Shown here piece after piece: positions 46,038 through 55,140 of a stretch of 64,000 nucleotides of DNA. The notes under the pieces were generated by a model. That model was not told where the DNA came from. It did not search any database and worked only from the letters and a program-made list of their open reading frames with translations. Location of the stretch: contig LIUM01000010.1 of NCBI GenBank assembly GCA_001462345.1, positions 25,517-89,516 of the forward strand, in the 5' to 3' direction. The number at the start of each line of letters is the position of its first letter. Within the stretch, counting starts at the first letter, position 1. The DNA comes from Fibrobacteria bacterium AD312. GTDB taxonomy: Bacteria > Fibrobacterota > Fibrobacteria > Fibrobacterales > Fibrobacteraceae. The position numbers and the translations under genes are program-made.

Positions 46038-46856
46038 CTAGTCATCATTCTTTTCGGCTTTTACTTCTTCAAATAAGATGCGCCAATGTCTTTTTATTTC
46101 TTCTTCTAATTCTTTGATGCTGAGCTTTCTTCTAAGAGTACTTCTATAGGCAATAGAAATAATACCTGTTTCTTCTGATACGACAATCACCATGGCGTCA
46201 CTTTCAGCGGCAAGCGCTTTTGCGGCACGATGTCGCATACCTAAACTAGATTCTTGATCAGAAGATGTGGATGGTAATGGAAGAATACAACCAGCCGCTA
46301 CAATATTTTTATGATTCATAATGACAGCACCATCGTGTAATGCTGAATTTGGAAAGAATATGGAGCGTAAGAGTCTTGAACTAATGATGGCGTTTAATTG
46401 TTCACCCGTATCAGCGTAGCTTCTTAAGCCCACTCTTTTTTCTAATACGATAAGGGCTCCAAAACGATTTTTAGCTAAGTCTTGCACTGCAGAGGCAATA
46501 GCTTCTGTAGTTTCATTTAAACCGCTAGAATGGAAAAAAATGCTGCGCCAGTTCGTTTGGCTAACGCCTTGACCAATTCGAGTGAGAGCACCGCGAATTT
46601 CAGGTTGAAATAGAATAACAACGGCTACGATACCTAATGTAGCGACGTTACTCAGCATCCAAACTAAAGTATGGAGTTCCCACCATTGAGCTAGAAACCA
46701 AGCTAATAAAAGGAGAGCTCCTCCAAAAAACATTTGAACAGCTCTTGTTCCTTTGAAAAGTAAGAAAACATAGTAGAGAATAATCGATATCAAAAGAATA
46801 TCGAGAATATCGGCCATGCGGACATCAACAACATCAAATAACTTAAATAGATTCAT
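46038..46856 (-). CDS. cdaA: Diadenylate cyclase CdaA (c-di-AMP synthase)
   Basis: CdaA makes the second messenger c-di-AMP, which controls potassium and osmotic balance. From the ATG at 46856 (chosen because GGAG lies 5 bases upstream) the 272 residues have three membrane helices (about 18-85) and the DAC domain with 'FFPNSALHDGAVIM' (DGA motif) and 'LGMRHRAAKALA' (RHR motif). The start lies 14 bases inside the end of folP. A longer frame to 46937 would overlap folP by nearly 100 bases. The folP-cdaA neighbourhood is seen in related phyla. No phosphodiesterase gene is in the window. Confidence 0.94.
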   Translation of the reverse strand: MNLFKLFDVVDVRMADILDILLISIILYYVFLLFKGTRAVQMFFGGALLLLAWFLAQWWELHTLVWMLSNVATLGIVAVVILFQPEIRGALTRIGQGVSQTNWRSIFFHSSGLNETTEAIASAVQDLAKNRFGALIVLEKRVGLRSYADTGEQLNAIISSRLLRSIFFPNSALHDGAVIMNHKNIVAAGCILPLPSTSSDQESSLGMRHRAAKALAAESDAMVIVVSEETGIISIAYRSTLRRKLSIKELEEEIKRHWRILFEEVKAEKNDD

Positions 46857-47733
46857 AACTCCGGAAAGCCTCCAAAAGCTTGAACGATTCAAAAGTAGAA
46901 GCCACATCGTGAACTCGGATGATGGTGGCTCCACCAAGGGCGGTAATAAATGCTGAAACTACAGAAGGAATAAGTCGATCACTAGTTTCTAAAGCAGGTA
47001 TTTTACCAATATATGATTTTCTGGACAAACCCCATAATATGGGAAATTCCATTTCTGAAAAATCGGATGCAGATGCAATTAATTCTAGGTTATCTTGGAG
47101 TGATTTTCCAAAACCAATCCCTGGATCTAAACAAATTTTATCTTGGGGTACGCCTAAATCAATTAGTTTCTTTGCCGAAATGCGTAATTCGTTTTGGACT
47201 TCTTGAACGACGTTGGAATAGGGCTTAAAGTCTTGTTGCATAGTGCCAAAATTCCCTCGCATATGATTTAATATACAAGAGGCTTTCGTTTCTAAAATAA
47301 CTTGAGCCATAGCCGAATCCATAGAGAGTGCGCTAATATCGTTAATGATATCAGCACCTGCCTCCATGGCTTTATAAGCCACTTTACTTTTAACGGTATC
47401 AATCGATATAGAAAAGTGAAGATCCTTCTTGAACGGAGCTAACTTTTCTATAATAGGTAATACGCGTTCTAATTCTTCTTTTTCTGAAACGGAGGACGAT
47501 CCTGGTCTTGAACTTTCGCCTCCAACATCAATAATAGCAGCGCCTTCTTCTACGAGTTTTATTGCATGTTCAAAAGCGGCTTCTGTGGAGTTGTATTTTC
47601 CACCATCAAAAAAACTGTCTGGAGTAACGTTCACTATTCCCATAATAGAAGGGACTGGAGAAGCACTATAAAGAGTTTCTCCTACCCTAAATTGTGTGGG
47701 TTTAGTCTTTTTTAGGATCGTTTTCAGATTCAT
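46843..47733 (-). CDS. folP: Dihydropteroate synthase
   Basis: FolP joins p-aminobenzoate to the pterin in folate synthesis and is the target of sulfonamides. The 296-residue TIM barrel has 'MGIVNVTPDSFFDGGKY', 'IIDVGGESSRPGS', 'ADIINDISAL' and 'ICLDPGIGFGKS', all family motifs. The ATG lies 32 bases inside the end of ftsH and overlaps cdaA at its end by 14 bases, so translation is likely coupled through the whole run. Confidence 0.95.
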   Translation of the reverse strand: MNLKTILKKTKPTQFRVGETLYSASPVPSIMGIVNVTPDSFFDGGKYNSTEAAFEHAIKLVEEGAAIIDVGGESSRPGSSSVSEKEELERVLPIIEKLAPFKKDLHFSISIDTVKSKVAYKAMEAGADIINDISALSMDSAMAQVILETKASCILNHMRGNFGTMQQDFKPYSNVVQEVQNELRISAKKLIDLGVPQDKICLDPGIGFGKSLQDNLELIASASDFSEMEFPILWGLSRKSYIGKIPALETSDRLIPSVVSAFITALGGATIIRVHDVASTFESFKLLEAFRSYESI

Positions 47734-49780
47734 CTTTTGGTGGTTCTTCTTCTTTTAATGGTTCTTCGATTGAATCACCTGGATCTGGTGGAGGTGTATT
47801 TTCTTTTTTTCGACGTTCCATCTTTTCAGAAAGAGATTGGTATTGACGACTCTTTTTAGTGCTTTCAAGTACTTCGCCTTTCATGACGCGATCAATTTCT
47901 TCACGATCTAAAACTTCATGTTCTATTAAAGCATCAGCTAAATCTTTTAGTTTATCTTTATTTTCTTCTAGAAGATCTTTTGCTTTTTGATTTAATCTAT
48001 GAATAAGACCATTGATTGCAGAATCAATTTGTTCCGCCATCTTTTCAGACATTTCTTTAGGCTTATTGATTTCTCGACCAAGGAATATTTCACCATCGGT
48101 TCTAGAATAACAAACTGGCCCAATATTTTCATCAAAGCCCCATTCTGTAATCATTTTACGAGCGAGTTCTGTGGCTCTCATAATATCGTTGGAGGCACCT
48201 GTGCTTTGATGATTAAAAAAAATCATTTCAGCAAGACGACCAGACATCATAATCATAATACGTTCTTCTGCAAATTCCTTGCTATAAGACACTTGATCTC
48301 GTTCAGGTAGAGACATTGTTATCCCTAGTGCATTGCCTCTAGGAATAATCGTAATCTTATGTAAAGGATCGGCATGCTTGCATAACAAATTCATTAAAGC
48401 GTGCCCAGCTTCATGGTAAGCCGTATTTCTTTTTTCTTCTTCGCTCATGAGTAGGGTACGACGTTCTGAACCCATAGACAATTTATCTCTTGCTTCTTCG
48501 AAATCAAGCATGGAGACTGTTTTGTTATCAAAGCGAGCGGCTAGAAGAGCAGCTTCATTCACGAGGTTTTCTAAATCAGCACCAGCAAGTCCTGGGGTAC
48601 CTTTGGCAATGGATTTCACATCTACGTCACTTGCAAGAGGTACTTTTCGTTTGCGAAGATGGACTCTTAAAATTTCTTCTCGACCTTTCAGGTCTGGTAG
48701 ACCGACGACAATTTGTCTATCAAAGCGACCTGGACGTAATAAAGCTTTGTCTAAAACATCAGGACGGTTTGTGGCAGCAATTAAAATCACTCCTTCGTTA
48801 GAAGAAAATCCATCCATTTCTACGAGTAGTTGATTTAATGTTTGTTCACGTTCATCATGACCACCGCCAAGGCCTGCACCACGTTGACGCCCTACAGCAT
48901 CAATTTCATCAATAAATAAAATACAAGGAGCGTTTTTCTTTCCTGTTTCAAAAAGATCACGTACACGAGAAGCACCCACACCCACAAACATTTCTACAAA
49001 GTCCGATCCAGACATGCTAAAGAAAGGAACTCCTGCTTCACCAGCCACAGCGCGTGCTAAGAGTGTTTTACCTGTTCCTGGAGGCCCAACTAATAGTGCC
49101 CCTTTTGGAATACGTCCGCCAAGAGCATCATATTTTTTAGGGTCTTTTAAGAATAAAACGAGTTCTTCTAAATCTTGTTTCGCTTCATCACATCCAGCAA
49201 CGTCTCTAAATGTGGTTTTATTTTTTCCATTCTGGACTAGCTGTTTGGCTTGGCTTTTACCAAAAGAGAACATCCCTTTGCCACCGCCCCCTTGGCGAGA
49301 CATCATAAACCAGAAAAAGGCGATTAGTATAATGATTGGCAAAAAGGCGAATAAGTGATCGACCCAGCTTGTGGTTTCATGAATGACATTAACTTTTACT
49401 TTCTTGAACATTTCCCAAGCGGTAATTTGCTCATTAGAAATTTCAAGCATGTGGCTCTTAAATAAAACAGATGGTTTCTTATCTTTTTCTGCTTGAGCGA
49501 AACGAGAGAAAGGCTTAGATTGTGAAGAAGCTTTTTGTGCTTCTTCTGGAGTCATTTCTCTTTTGCCTTCAATGACAACGCCATCAGCCGTTTTTTGAAG
49601 CTTTAATTCAGTGATGACAGAAGTAGTGTCTGCCATCATCGATAGAAATTCTGTTCTGGTAAGTTCTTTTGTCGTCTCTTCTGAATATAAACGCATCATA
49701 AAGAGCGCGATTAAAATCATCGTGATGATTACGAAGAAGTTCTTATTTCGAAAAGGGGAAGCTGTCTTTGCTTTCGTCAT
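47702..49780 (-). CDS. ftsH: ATP-dependent zinc metalloprotease FtsH
   Basis: FtsH is the membrane AAA protease that removes misfolded membrane proteins and some regulators. The 692 residues have two membrane helices (about 14-32 and 145-163), an AAA+ domain with Walker A GPPGTGKT (about 229-236), Walker B 'CILFIDEID', the second region of homology '[19 protein letters not shown]', and the zinc site HEAGH (about 455). The tail is rich in Lys, Pro and Glu. It overlaps tilS by four bases at its start. Confidence 0.97.
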   Translation of the reverse strand: MTKAKTASPFRNKNFFVIITMILIALFMMRLYSEETTKELTRTEFLSMMADTTSVITELKLQKTADGVVIEGKREMTPEEAQKASSQSKPFSRFAQAEKDKKPSVLFKSHMLEISNEQITAWEMFKKVKVNVIHETTSWVDHLFAFLPIIILIAFFWFMMSRQGGGGKGMFSFGKSQAKQLVQNGKNKTTFRDVAGCDEAKQDLEELVLFLKDPKKYDALGGRIPKGALLVGPPGTGKTLLARAVAGEAGVPFFSMSGSDFVEMFVGVGASRVRDLFETGKKNAPCILFIDEIDAVGRQRGAGLGGGHDEREQTLNQLLVEMDGFSSNEGVILIAATNRPDVLDKALLRPGRFDRQIVVGLPDLKGREEILRVHLRKRKVPLASDVDVKSIAKGTPGLAGADLENLVNEAALLAARFDNKTVSMLDFEEARDKLSMGSERRTLLMSEEEKRNTAYHEAGHALMNLLCKHADPLHKITIIPRGNALGITMSLPERDQVSYSKEFAEERIMIMMSGRLAEMIFFNHQSTGASNDIMRATELARKMITEWGFDENIGPVCYSRTDGEIFLGREINKPKEMSEKMAEQIDSAINGLIHRLNQKAKDLLEENKDKLKDLADALIEHEVLDREEIDRVMKGEVLESTKKSRQYQSLSEKMERRKKENTPPPDPGDSIEEPLKEEEPPKDESENDPKKD

Positions 49781-51018
49781 GGCATCCTTTCATTAGGTTC
49801 GAGTTTTCCAGAAATAGCAACTCCAGGAATCCAAAGTACATCGGCATTTTGAGCGAGTAGCGGTAAACAATCCCGAATCCATAATGGGATTCCTTTTTCT
49901 TGTAGCCACTGTTTCAATTTGCGCTTTTTATATTTTGATCCAGGTGGAGTAAAGCGATCGCCCTCTTGACGATAGCGCCATTCACCAGAAAAGCGTTTAT
50001 TTTTTTCAAAAAGATACAAATTATCAATCTTTTGGGCATTGGTCGTGCTGTAAAACCATAAAAAAAGCTTTGATTTTTCTATATGGTTATCTCGATAGTT
50101 ATATCGATTCAACTTCTCCGAAAGAATAAAACTGGAAAAGTCTTCCATAGGGAAGTAAAAACCTTGTGAATCCAATTGCAAACGAAGCATTTCAATAAGA
50201 CCCGTTCCCATTTTAGATACAGCCTGATTCCATTTTTTCGTAGAAAGGCACCAGACATTTTCATATGGAGAGTACGACGCTGGGAAAGGCCATTTCTCTT
50301 TAGGAATTTCTATCGATTTAAGAAATTGGCTCGATTTTCTTAAAATTTGAGGGTAAACATCGTGGCTTAAAGTAGCAATGTGAGATAAGGTAGACGTAAT
50401 TCCAGGCGTTTGAGATTCTAAATAGGGAAGAATTAAAAGCCTTGTTTTATTACGTGCAAAAATGGTTTTCTGATTCGATTGATCTTCTCTCCATTTCAAA
50501 CGATGCTTCTTGGCATATTCGATTAGAAAAGCCTTTGTCAGGTGTAAAAAAGGGCGAACGACTTGATCTTCACGTTTGGCTAAAATACCTTGAAGTCCTT
50601 TGAGTGATGAGCCTCGTCGAATTCTCATATAGAGAGTTTCTGCCTGATCATCGGCGTGATGAGCAGTAAGAATACAATGTAAGTGCTGCTTTTTTTGAAT
50701 ATCAAAGAGTATTTGATAACGAAGTTCTCTCGCTTTCGATTCAAACGAGTCTTGGGTTTCAAATAGAGAAGGGTCAATATTTTGAATTTCAAAAGGAATT
50801 TGATATGTTTCGCAAAGGCTTTTGACTAAAGAGGCGTCTGCATTCGAATCTTCTCCGCGAACGCCGTGATTGACATGGCAAACAAAGATTTTGGAAATGC
50901 CCATCTCTTGATAATGAGAGTGGAAATAATGTAAGAGGCAAATGGAATCAACGCCTCCAGAGACTCCTAATAAAAGGCTTTTTCCAAAAAAATATTCTAC
51001 ATCTTTTTGAAGAAGCAA
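49777..51018 (-). CDS. tilS: tRNA(Ile)-lysidine synthase
   Basis: TilS modifies C34 of the CAU-anticodon tRNA-Ile to lysidine, so that it reads AUA. The PP-loop 'LLLGVSGGVDSICLLHYF' is near the N-terminus, followed by 'VNHGVRGEDSNADASL', 'TAHHADDQAETLYMRIRRGSS' and a C-terminal domain ending 'WIRDCLPLLAQNADVLWIPGVAIS'. I start it at TTG 51018: AGGAG lies 7 bases upstream, and no ATG fits. Another TTG at 51039 is possible. It overlaps hisI by 22 bases and ftsH by four. Confidence 0.92.
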   Translation of the reverse strand: MLLQKDVEYFFGKSLLLGVSGGVDSICLLHYFHSHYQEMGISKIFVCHVNHGVRGEDSNADASLVKSLCETYQIPFEIQNIDPSLFETQDSFESKARELRYQILFDIQKKQHLHCILTAHHADDQAETLYMRIRRGSSLKGLQGILAKREDQVVRPFLHLTKAFLIEYAKKHRLKWREDQSNQKTIFARNKTRLLILPYLESQTPGITSTLSHIATLSHDVYPQILRKSSQFLKSIEIPKEKWPFPASYSPYENVWCLSTKKWNQAVSKMGTGLIEMLRLQLDSQGFYFPMEDFSSFILSEKLNRYNYRDNHIEKSKLFLWFYSTTNAQKIDNLYLFEKNKRFSGEWRYRQEGDRFTPPGSKYKKRKLKQWLQEKGIPLWIRDCLPLLAQNADVLWIPGVAISGKLEPNERMP

Positions 51019-51347
51019 GTGCGAGCTCCTGTATGACAAGCGACTTGTGGACCATGCATTTTGACTTTAAATAGAAGTGTATCAAAATCACAATCTGGAG
51101 CCCATTCTACAACGCTCATTACATTTCCGCTTGTTTCGCCCTTGTGCCAATATTCTTTACGGCTGCGACTCCAAAAGACCATTTCCCCACAGGCAATAGT
51201 TCTTTTTAAGGCTTCTTTGTCCATCCAAGCCATCATTAAAACGTCTAATTGAACGGCGTCTTGAACAATTGCAGGAACTAGACCTTGGGAATCAAATTTG
51301 ATTTGAGAAAGAATTTCTTCTAGTGACATTTGATTGTTTCCATTCAT
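50997..51347 (-). CDS. hisI: Phosphoribosyl-AMP cyclohydrolase
   Basis: HisI opens the adenine ring in the third step of histidine synthesis. The ~116 residues have 'LVPAIVQDAVQLDVLMMAWMDKEAL', 'VFWSRSRKEYWHKGETSGN', 'DCDFDTLLFKVKMHGPQVACHTGARTCF' with the metal Cys and Asp residues. It lacks the HisE part found in fused enzymes. I start it at ATG 51347, directly after the proA stop; ATG at 51329 is an alternative and neither has a strong ribosome site. It is the only his gene in the window and sits between proA and tilS. Confidence 0.9.
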   Translation of the reverse strand: MNGNNQMSLEEILSQIKFDSQGLVPAIVQDAVQLDVLMMAWMDKEALKRTIACGEMVFWSRSRKEYWHKGETSGNVMSVVEWAPDCDFDTLLFKVKMHGPQVACHTGARTCFFKKM

Positions 51348-51349
51348 TT

Positions 51350-52606
51350 TTATTCTCGAATTTGACCTTGCCCTCGAAGAACCCATTTATAAGTACAAAG
51401 GCTTTCTACACCCATAGGGCCACGAGCATGAAGCTTATCGGTGGAAATGCCGACTTCGGCACCAAGGCCATATTCTCCGCCGTCTGCAAAACGGGTGCTT
51501 ACGTTAACCATTACGCTTGAGGAGTCTACATTGGCGATAAAATAGTTTTGCGCAAGCTTATCTTCAGCGATAATCGCATCTGTATGACGGCTACTATATT
51601 TTTCTATATGTTCGCAAGCTTCTTGAACATTCGCTACAAATTTAACGCTCATTTTTAAGGCGAGGTATTCTTGATGATAATTACTTTCATTTCCAATATC
51701 TTTCACGCCAGAAATGCGTTTTTGGGCTTCTGTATCGCCGAACATTTCAACCCCTTTTTCACGTAGAGGAGAGATGAATTGTTCTACTGTTTTGTCGTCT
51801 ATGTCTTTATGGATAAGCAATGTTTCCATGGCGTTGCATACGCCAGTTCTTTGCGTTTTGGCATTGATTAAAATAGGAGCTGTTTTTGAAAAATCAGCTG
51901 ATTTATCCACAAAAATATGGCAAATCCCATTAAAATGCTTGATGACTGGAATTCGACTTTGTTCCACAACCGCTTTAATTAAATTTTCGCCACCACGAGG
52001 GATTACTAAATCAATGGATTGATTTTGCTGCAAAAGAAAACTCATTAAAGAACGATCAGGAGTATTCACTAATTGTACTGCATTAGGATTCACATGATTT
52101 TCTTCTAATGCGCTTCTAAAAATAGTCGCTAGTTTTGTAGACGTTTCTAAAGATTCTTTACCGCCTCTTAAGATAACGGCATTACCCGATTTAAAACATA
52201 GAGCCGCTCCGTCAATAGTGACATTAGGACGGCTTTCATAAATAAAGAAAACAGAACCTATTGGAACTGAAATGCGAGATAATTGCATTCCTTTTTTTAT
52301 GGTTTTATCTTCTAGTATTTTATTCAATGGGTCAGCAAAAGCAGCGATTTCTTCTACGCCACGAGCCATCGCTTCAATGCGAGTTGGATTGAGTGTTAAG
52401 CGATCAATCATAGCATCAGAAATGGAACCTTTGGAACGCTCTATATCGATTTTATTTACTTTTAATATTGCGGGTACTTCATTACGGAGCTTTTCTGCAA
52501 CGCTTAATAGTACGCTGTTTCTTGTTTCAATTGGAAGAACACGTACTGTTTGAGAAGCGTTTTTTGCGTTTTGTGCTAATTCTAATCCGTATCGTTCAAT
52601 AGTCAT
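51350..52606 (-). CDS. proA: Gamma-glutamyl phosphate reductase
   Basis: ProA reduces gamma-glutamyl phosphate to glutamate semialdehyde in proline synthesis. The 418-residue aldehyde-dehydrogenase-like enzyme has 'FIYESRPNVTIDGAALCFKSGNAVILRGGKE', 'VIPRGGENLIKAVVEQ' and the catalytic Cys in 'AKTQRTGVCNAMET' near residue 255. Length and layout are normal. proB is not adjacent. It belongs to the long minus-strand operon, 17 bases behind the outer membrane protein gene. Confidence 0.96.
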   Translation of the reverse strand: MTIERYGLELAQNAKNASQTVRVLPIETRNSVLLSVAEKLRNEVPAILKVNKIDIERSKGSISDAMIDRLTLNPTRIEAMARGVEEIAAFADPLNKILEDKTIKKGMQLSRISVPIGSVFFIYESRPNVTIDGAALCFKSGNAVILRGGKESLETSTKLATIFRSALEENHVNPNAVQLVNTPDRSLMSFLLQQNQSIDLVIPRGGENLIKAVVEQSRIPVIKHFNGICHIFVDKSADFSKTAPILINAKTQRTGVCNAMETLLIHKDIDDKTVEQFISPLREKGVEMFGDTEAQKRISGVKDIGNESNYHQEYLALKMSVKFVANVQEACEHIEKYSSRHTDAIIAEDKLAQNYFIANVDSSSVMVNVSTRFADGGEYGLGAEVGISTDKLHARGPMGVESLCTYKWVLRGQGQIRE

Positions 52607-52623
52607 AATCTTGCTCTTTTTAT

Positions 52624-54054
52624 TTACCAGGTTAAACCAATGGATCCTTCTAGGCGACTTCCTTTATAAGCCCCTAAATAGAAACTATACCCAACTTGTG
52701 TCCAGAAGAAGTCGAAAGGAGAAACTAAAAGAGATGCTTTTAATTCAGTATATTGTATTGTGGACTCGTCTTCTAAGAAATGTTTTTCTGTGTCACTCAA
52801 TGGGGTATGTATATCGTTTATATTGCCGCCAAAAGCGGTATCTTGATCAACAGCACTCGCTTCTAAAGTAAGTTTCATCCATTTCCACTCGGCATCTAAG
52901 CGTGTATAAATTTCTTGAGAATTTGGTCCTAAATCAGAACCTAAGGAACTTCCGTAATTGGAATAGGTATATCCACCGCCTTTATGGTGTGTATAGGTCC
53001 AAGGCTCTACGCGAGTGAATTCAGTATTAAATGAAAGGCAGACGGATGAGACGCAAAAATCATTCGCTGTAAACCCAATGGATGCGGCCCATTTGTTTCC
53101 CCACCAGGAATCATCAAACATAGAAAGTGGGTTTGCTAAATCGTCGAAAAAAAGTTCTCCATAAAACTCATAATTTTTTAATGTTTTTACACTAAAATCA
53201 AATGCTAGGGCATTATTATCTAAATCACCTAATAGAGGTTCAGCAAATAAATATGGGACAAAAGGAATGGCGTAAACCCATTCAAAAGAACGGAATATAC
53301 TATCTGCATCTGGGTTTGGATTGGTATTATTAAATTCGGTAGTAGAACCATAAACAATGACTTCTGAGGCCCCTAATTCAACATCAAAAGGCAAGTTCAA
53401 TTGCAAACGGTGTGCATTTAAGTATTTACCTGTATTTTTTTTGTGATAGAGTTTGGCGGCGTATTGAGTGTAGCTTAATCGACCTACTTCAAATTGATAT
53501 CCAAAATAAGGTGTTGGAGCTGGTTCAAAAATAAAACTAGTGGTATCCATCCATGGTCTATAAATATGTTTAGAACCTCTCATAATAACAGAGTTTCTTT
53601 TAGCAACGCCCATTTGTAGATGATCATAACCAGCTAATAGAGTGCCAAAAGGAAGATCGTATTCAAGTGAGGCGCGGAATCGATTCCAGCCTTTGGTGTT
53701 ATCGGATTCTTTTGTATAAGGAATTCCATCTGCTGGTTGAAAATTATTGATTTCAATAGAACGATTTGTTTTATCGCTTATTAATTCACTATGGCTTTCA
53801 AAACGAAGAGAAGGGGATAACTGCCCAACAAGAGACAGTTTTAAAATGGTACTGTTATCGTAATAGATGGAACTGTTTTGATAATTGGTTCCACGAAGAG
53901 AATCGATTAAAGAAATTCTAGCATTGAGTTTTTTATTTCCTATGGAATCAGTAAAAGCTAAATGCCCTTTTGCCTCTGTTCTATTTGGAATAGCAAAAAG
54001 TAAAGTAGGAATAAAGAATAAAATAGTGATTCTAAAAAAAATGGTCTTTAACAT
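52624..54054 (-). CDS. Large outer membrane protein (beta-barrel), unknown function
   Basis: The 476 residues start with a signal peptide (1-21). The rest is full of alternating strands rich in Tyr, Phe and Trp with short turns, as in porin-like barrels of 16 or more strands, and ends in 'SRLEGSIGLTW' (aromatic last residue). A C-terminal 'QVGYSFYLGAYKG' strand fits too. I do not recognise the family; transported substrates are unknown. The gene sits 7 bases behind a glycosyltransferase gene and 17 before proA, so it belongs to the same operon. Confidence 0.75.
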   Translation of the reverse strand: MLKTIFFRITILFFIPTLLFAIPNRTEAKGHLAFTDSIGNKKLNARISLIDSLRGTNYQNSSIYYDNSTILKLSLVGQLSPSLRFESHSELISDKTNRSIEINNFQPADGIPYTKESDNTKGWNRFRASLEYDLPFGTLLAGYDHLQMGVAKRNSVIMRGSKHIYRPWMDTTSFIFEPAPTPYFGYQFEVGRLSYTQYAAKLYHKKNTGKYLNAHRLQLNLPFDVELGASEVIVYGSTTEFNNTNPNPDADSIFRSFEWVYAIPFVPYLFAEPLLGDLDNNALAFDFSVKTLKNYEFYGELFFDDLANPLSMFDDSWWGNKWAASIGFTANDFCVSSVCLSFNTEFTRVEPWTYTHHKGGGYTYSNYGSSLGSDLGPNSQEIYTRLDAEWKWMKLTLEASAVDQDTAFGGNINDIHTPLSDTEKHFLEDESTIQYTELKASLLVSPFDFFWTQVGYSFYLGAYKGSRLEGSIGLTW

Positions 54055-54061
54055 AATAGGA

Positions 54062-54991
54062 TTACTTTTTTTTGAAAATAATTTTTAATAAGTTAAAGTG
54101 AATGTTCACTCTTTCTTGGACGGATGGAAAGAAAATGTAAAAGGGAAGACCTGTAACTATTCTTAAAAAGCTTCTAAAAAATCTGAATTTTTTAGAAACG
54201 ATTTTACCAATAAATCCGTGATGCTTATAAAAAACATATTCCTGAGATTGATCGTGTTGAATTGCTTGTGAAATGGAACTTTTTGAAGATCCACCACCTA
54301 AATGAGTGAGAATGGACTGCATTTCAATTAAAAAACGAGCCGATTGTTTTTTTGCTCGTAAAGCAAAATCCATATCTTCATAATACATGAAAATACGTTC
54401 ATCAAACCCACCTATTTTTTCCCAGAGAGATCGAGACATCATTAAACAAACAGCGTTAATCCAGTATGCTTCGAGTAAAGTAGGGTCATCCGATGGAGTT
54501 AATGAACCATGTAAATATTTTGCTGCCATGGACTGTGTTCGGAATGCATTTAATACAAATTGAAACCACGAAATATCAGTATAATAATTCTTTTGTTCTC
54601 TTCCATTGATGCTTTTAATACGTGGAGCAATGATTGCCTCTTCTGGATGAGAAGAATTATAACGACTCAAAGCCTGTTGCAATAAAGGAAGTGTTTGCAT
54701 TTTAGGTATGGTATCGTTATTTAAAAGGCATATGGAATCAAATTCAACGCCTTTTTCTATTAAACGACGTACGGCAAAATTATTAGCGGCACCAAACCCT
54801 TTATTACTAAAAAGTTCAAATACGTGTACTTGAGGAAATTGTTCTTTAATTTTTTGAACTGTATTATCAGTACTTCCATTGTCGGCAATGGCTATTTCAA
54901 AACCCCTGTTTAACAAAGGCAATAAACACCTTAAACAGGCGTTGGTTAAGTCGAATCGATTGTAAGTCACTAGTATGATGGCCGTTTTCAT
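54062..54991 (-). CDS. Glycosyltransferase family 2 (rhamnosyltransferase-like)
   Basis: The 309 residues form a GT-A fold: 'AIILVTYNRFDLTNACL', 'FEIAIADNGSTDNT', 'ELFSNKGFGAANNFAVR', a DxD-like motif in 'ICLLNNDTIPK', and 'GGFDERIFMYYEDMDFALRAKK' with the catalytic acid. The C-terminus carries hydrophobic segments that may touch the membrane. It resembles enzymes of polysaccharide and rhamnan synthesis; the sugar cannot be told. It starts the long minus-strand operon and is divergent from the GT4 gene at 55141. Confidence 0.87.
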   Translation of the reverse strand: MKTAIILVTYNRFDLTNACLRCLLPLLNRGFEIAIADNGSTDNTVQKIKEQFPQVHVFELFSNKGFGAANNFAVRRLIEKGVEFDSICLLNNDTIPKMQTLPLLQQALSRYNSSHPEEAIIAPRIKSINGREQKNYYTDISWFQFVLNAFRTQSMAAKYLHGSLTPSDDPTLLEAYWINAVCLMMSRSLWEKIGGFDERIFMYYEDMDFALRAKKQSARFLIEMQSILTHLGGGSSKSSISQAIQHDQSQEYVFYKHHGFIGKIVSKKFRFFRSFLRIVTGLPFYIFFPSVQERVNIHFNLLKIIFKKK

Positions 54992-55140
54992 GATTCAGCT
55001 CTCTTGGATAAAGAAAATTGAGTAAGCATGGCAGAGTTAATGCGTGCCTCTTCTTGCTCTTTAGTAAATGTAGTTAAAGATTTTGAGAACCAAAATGACT
55101 CAATTGTATTTGCAATTGATTTTTTGTATAATTATCGCTT

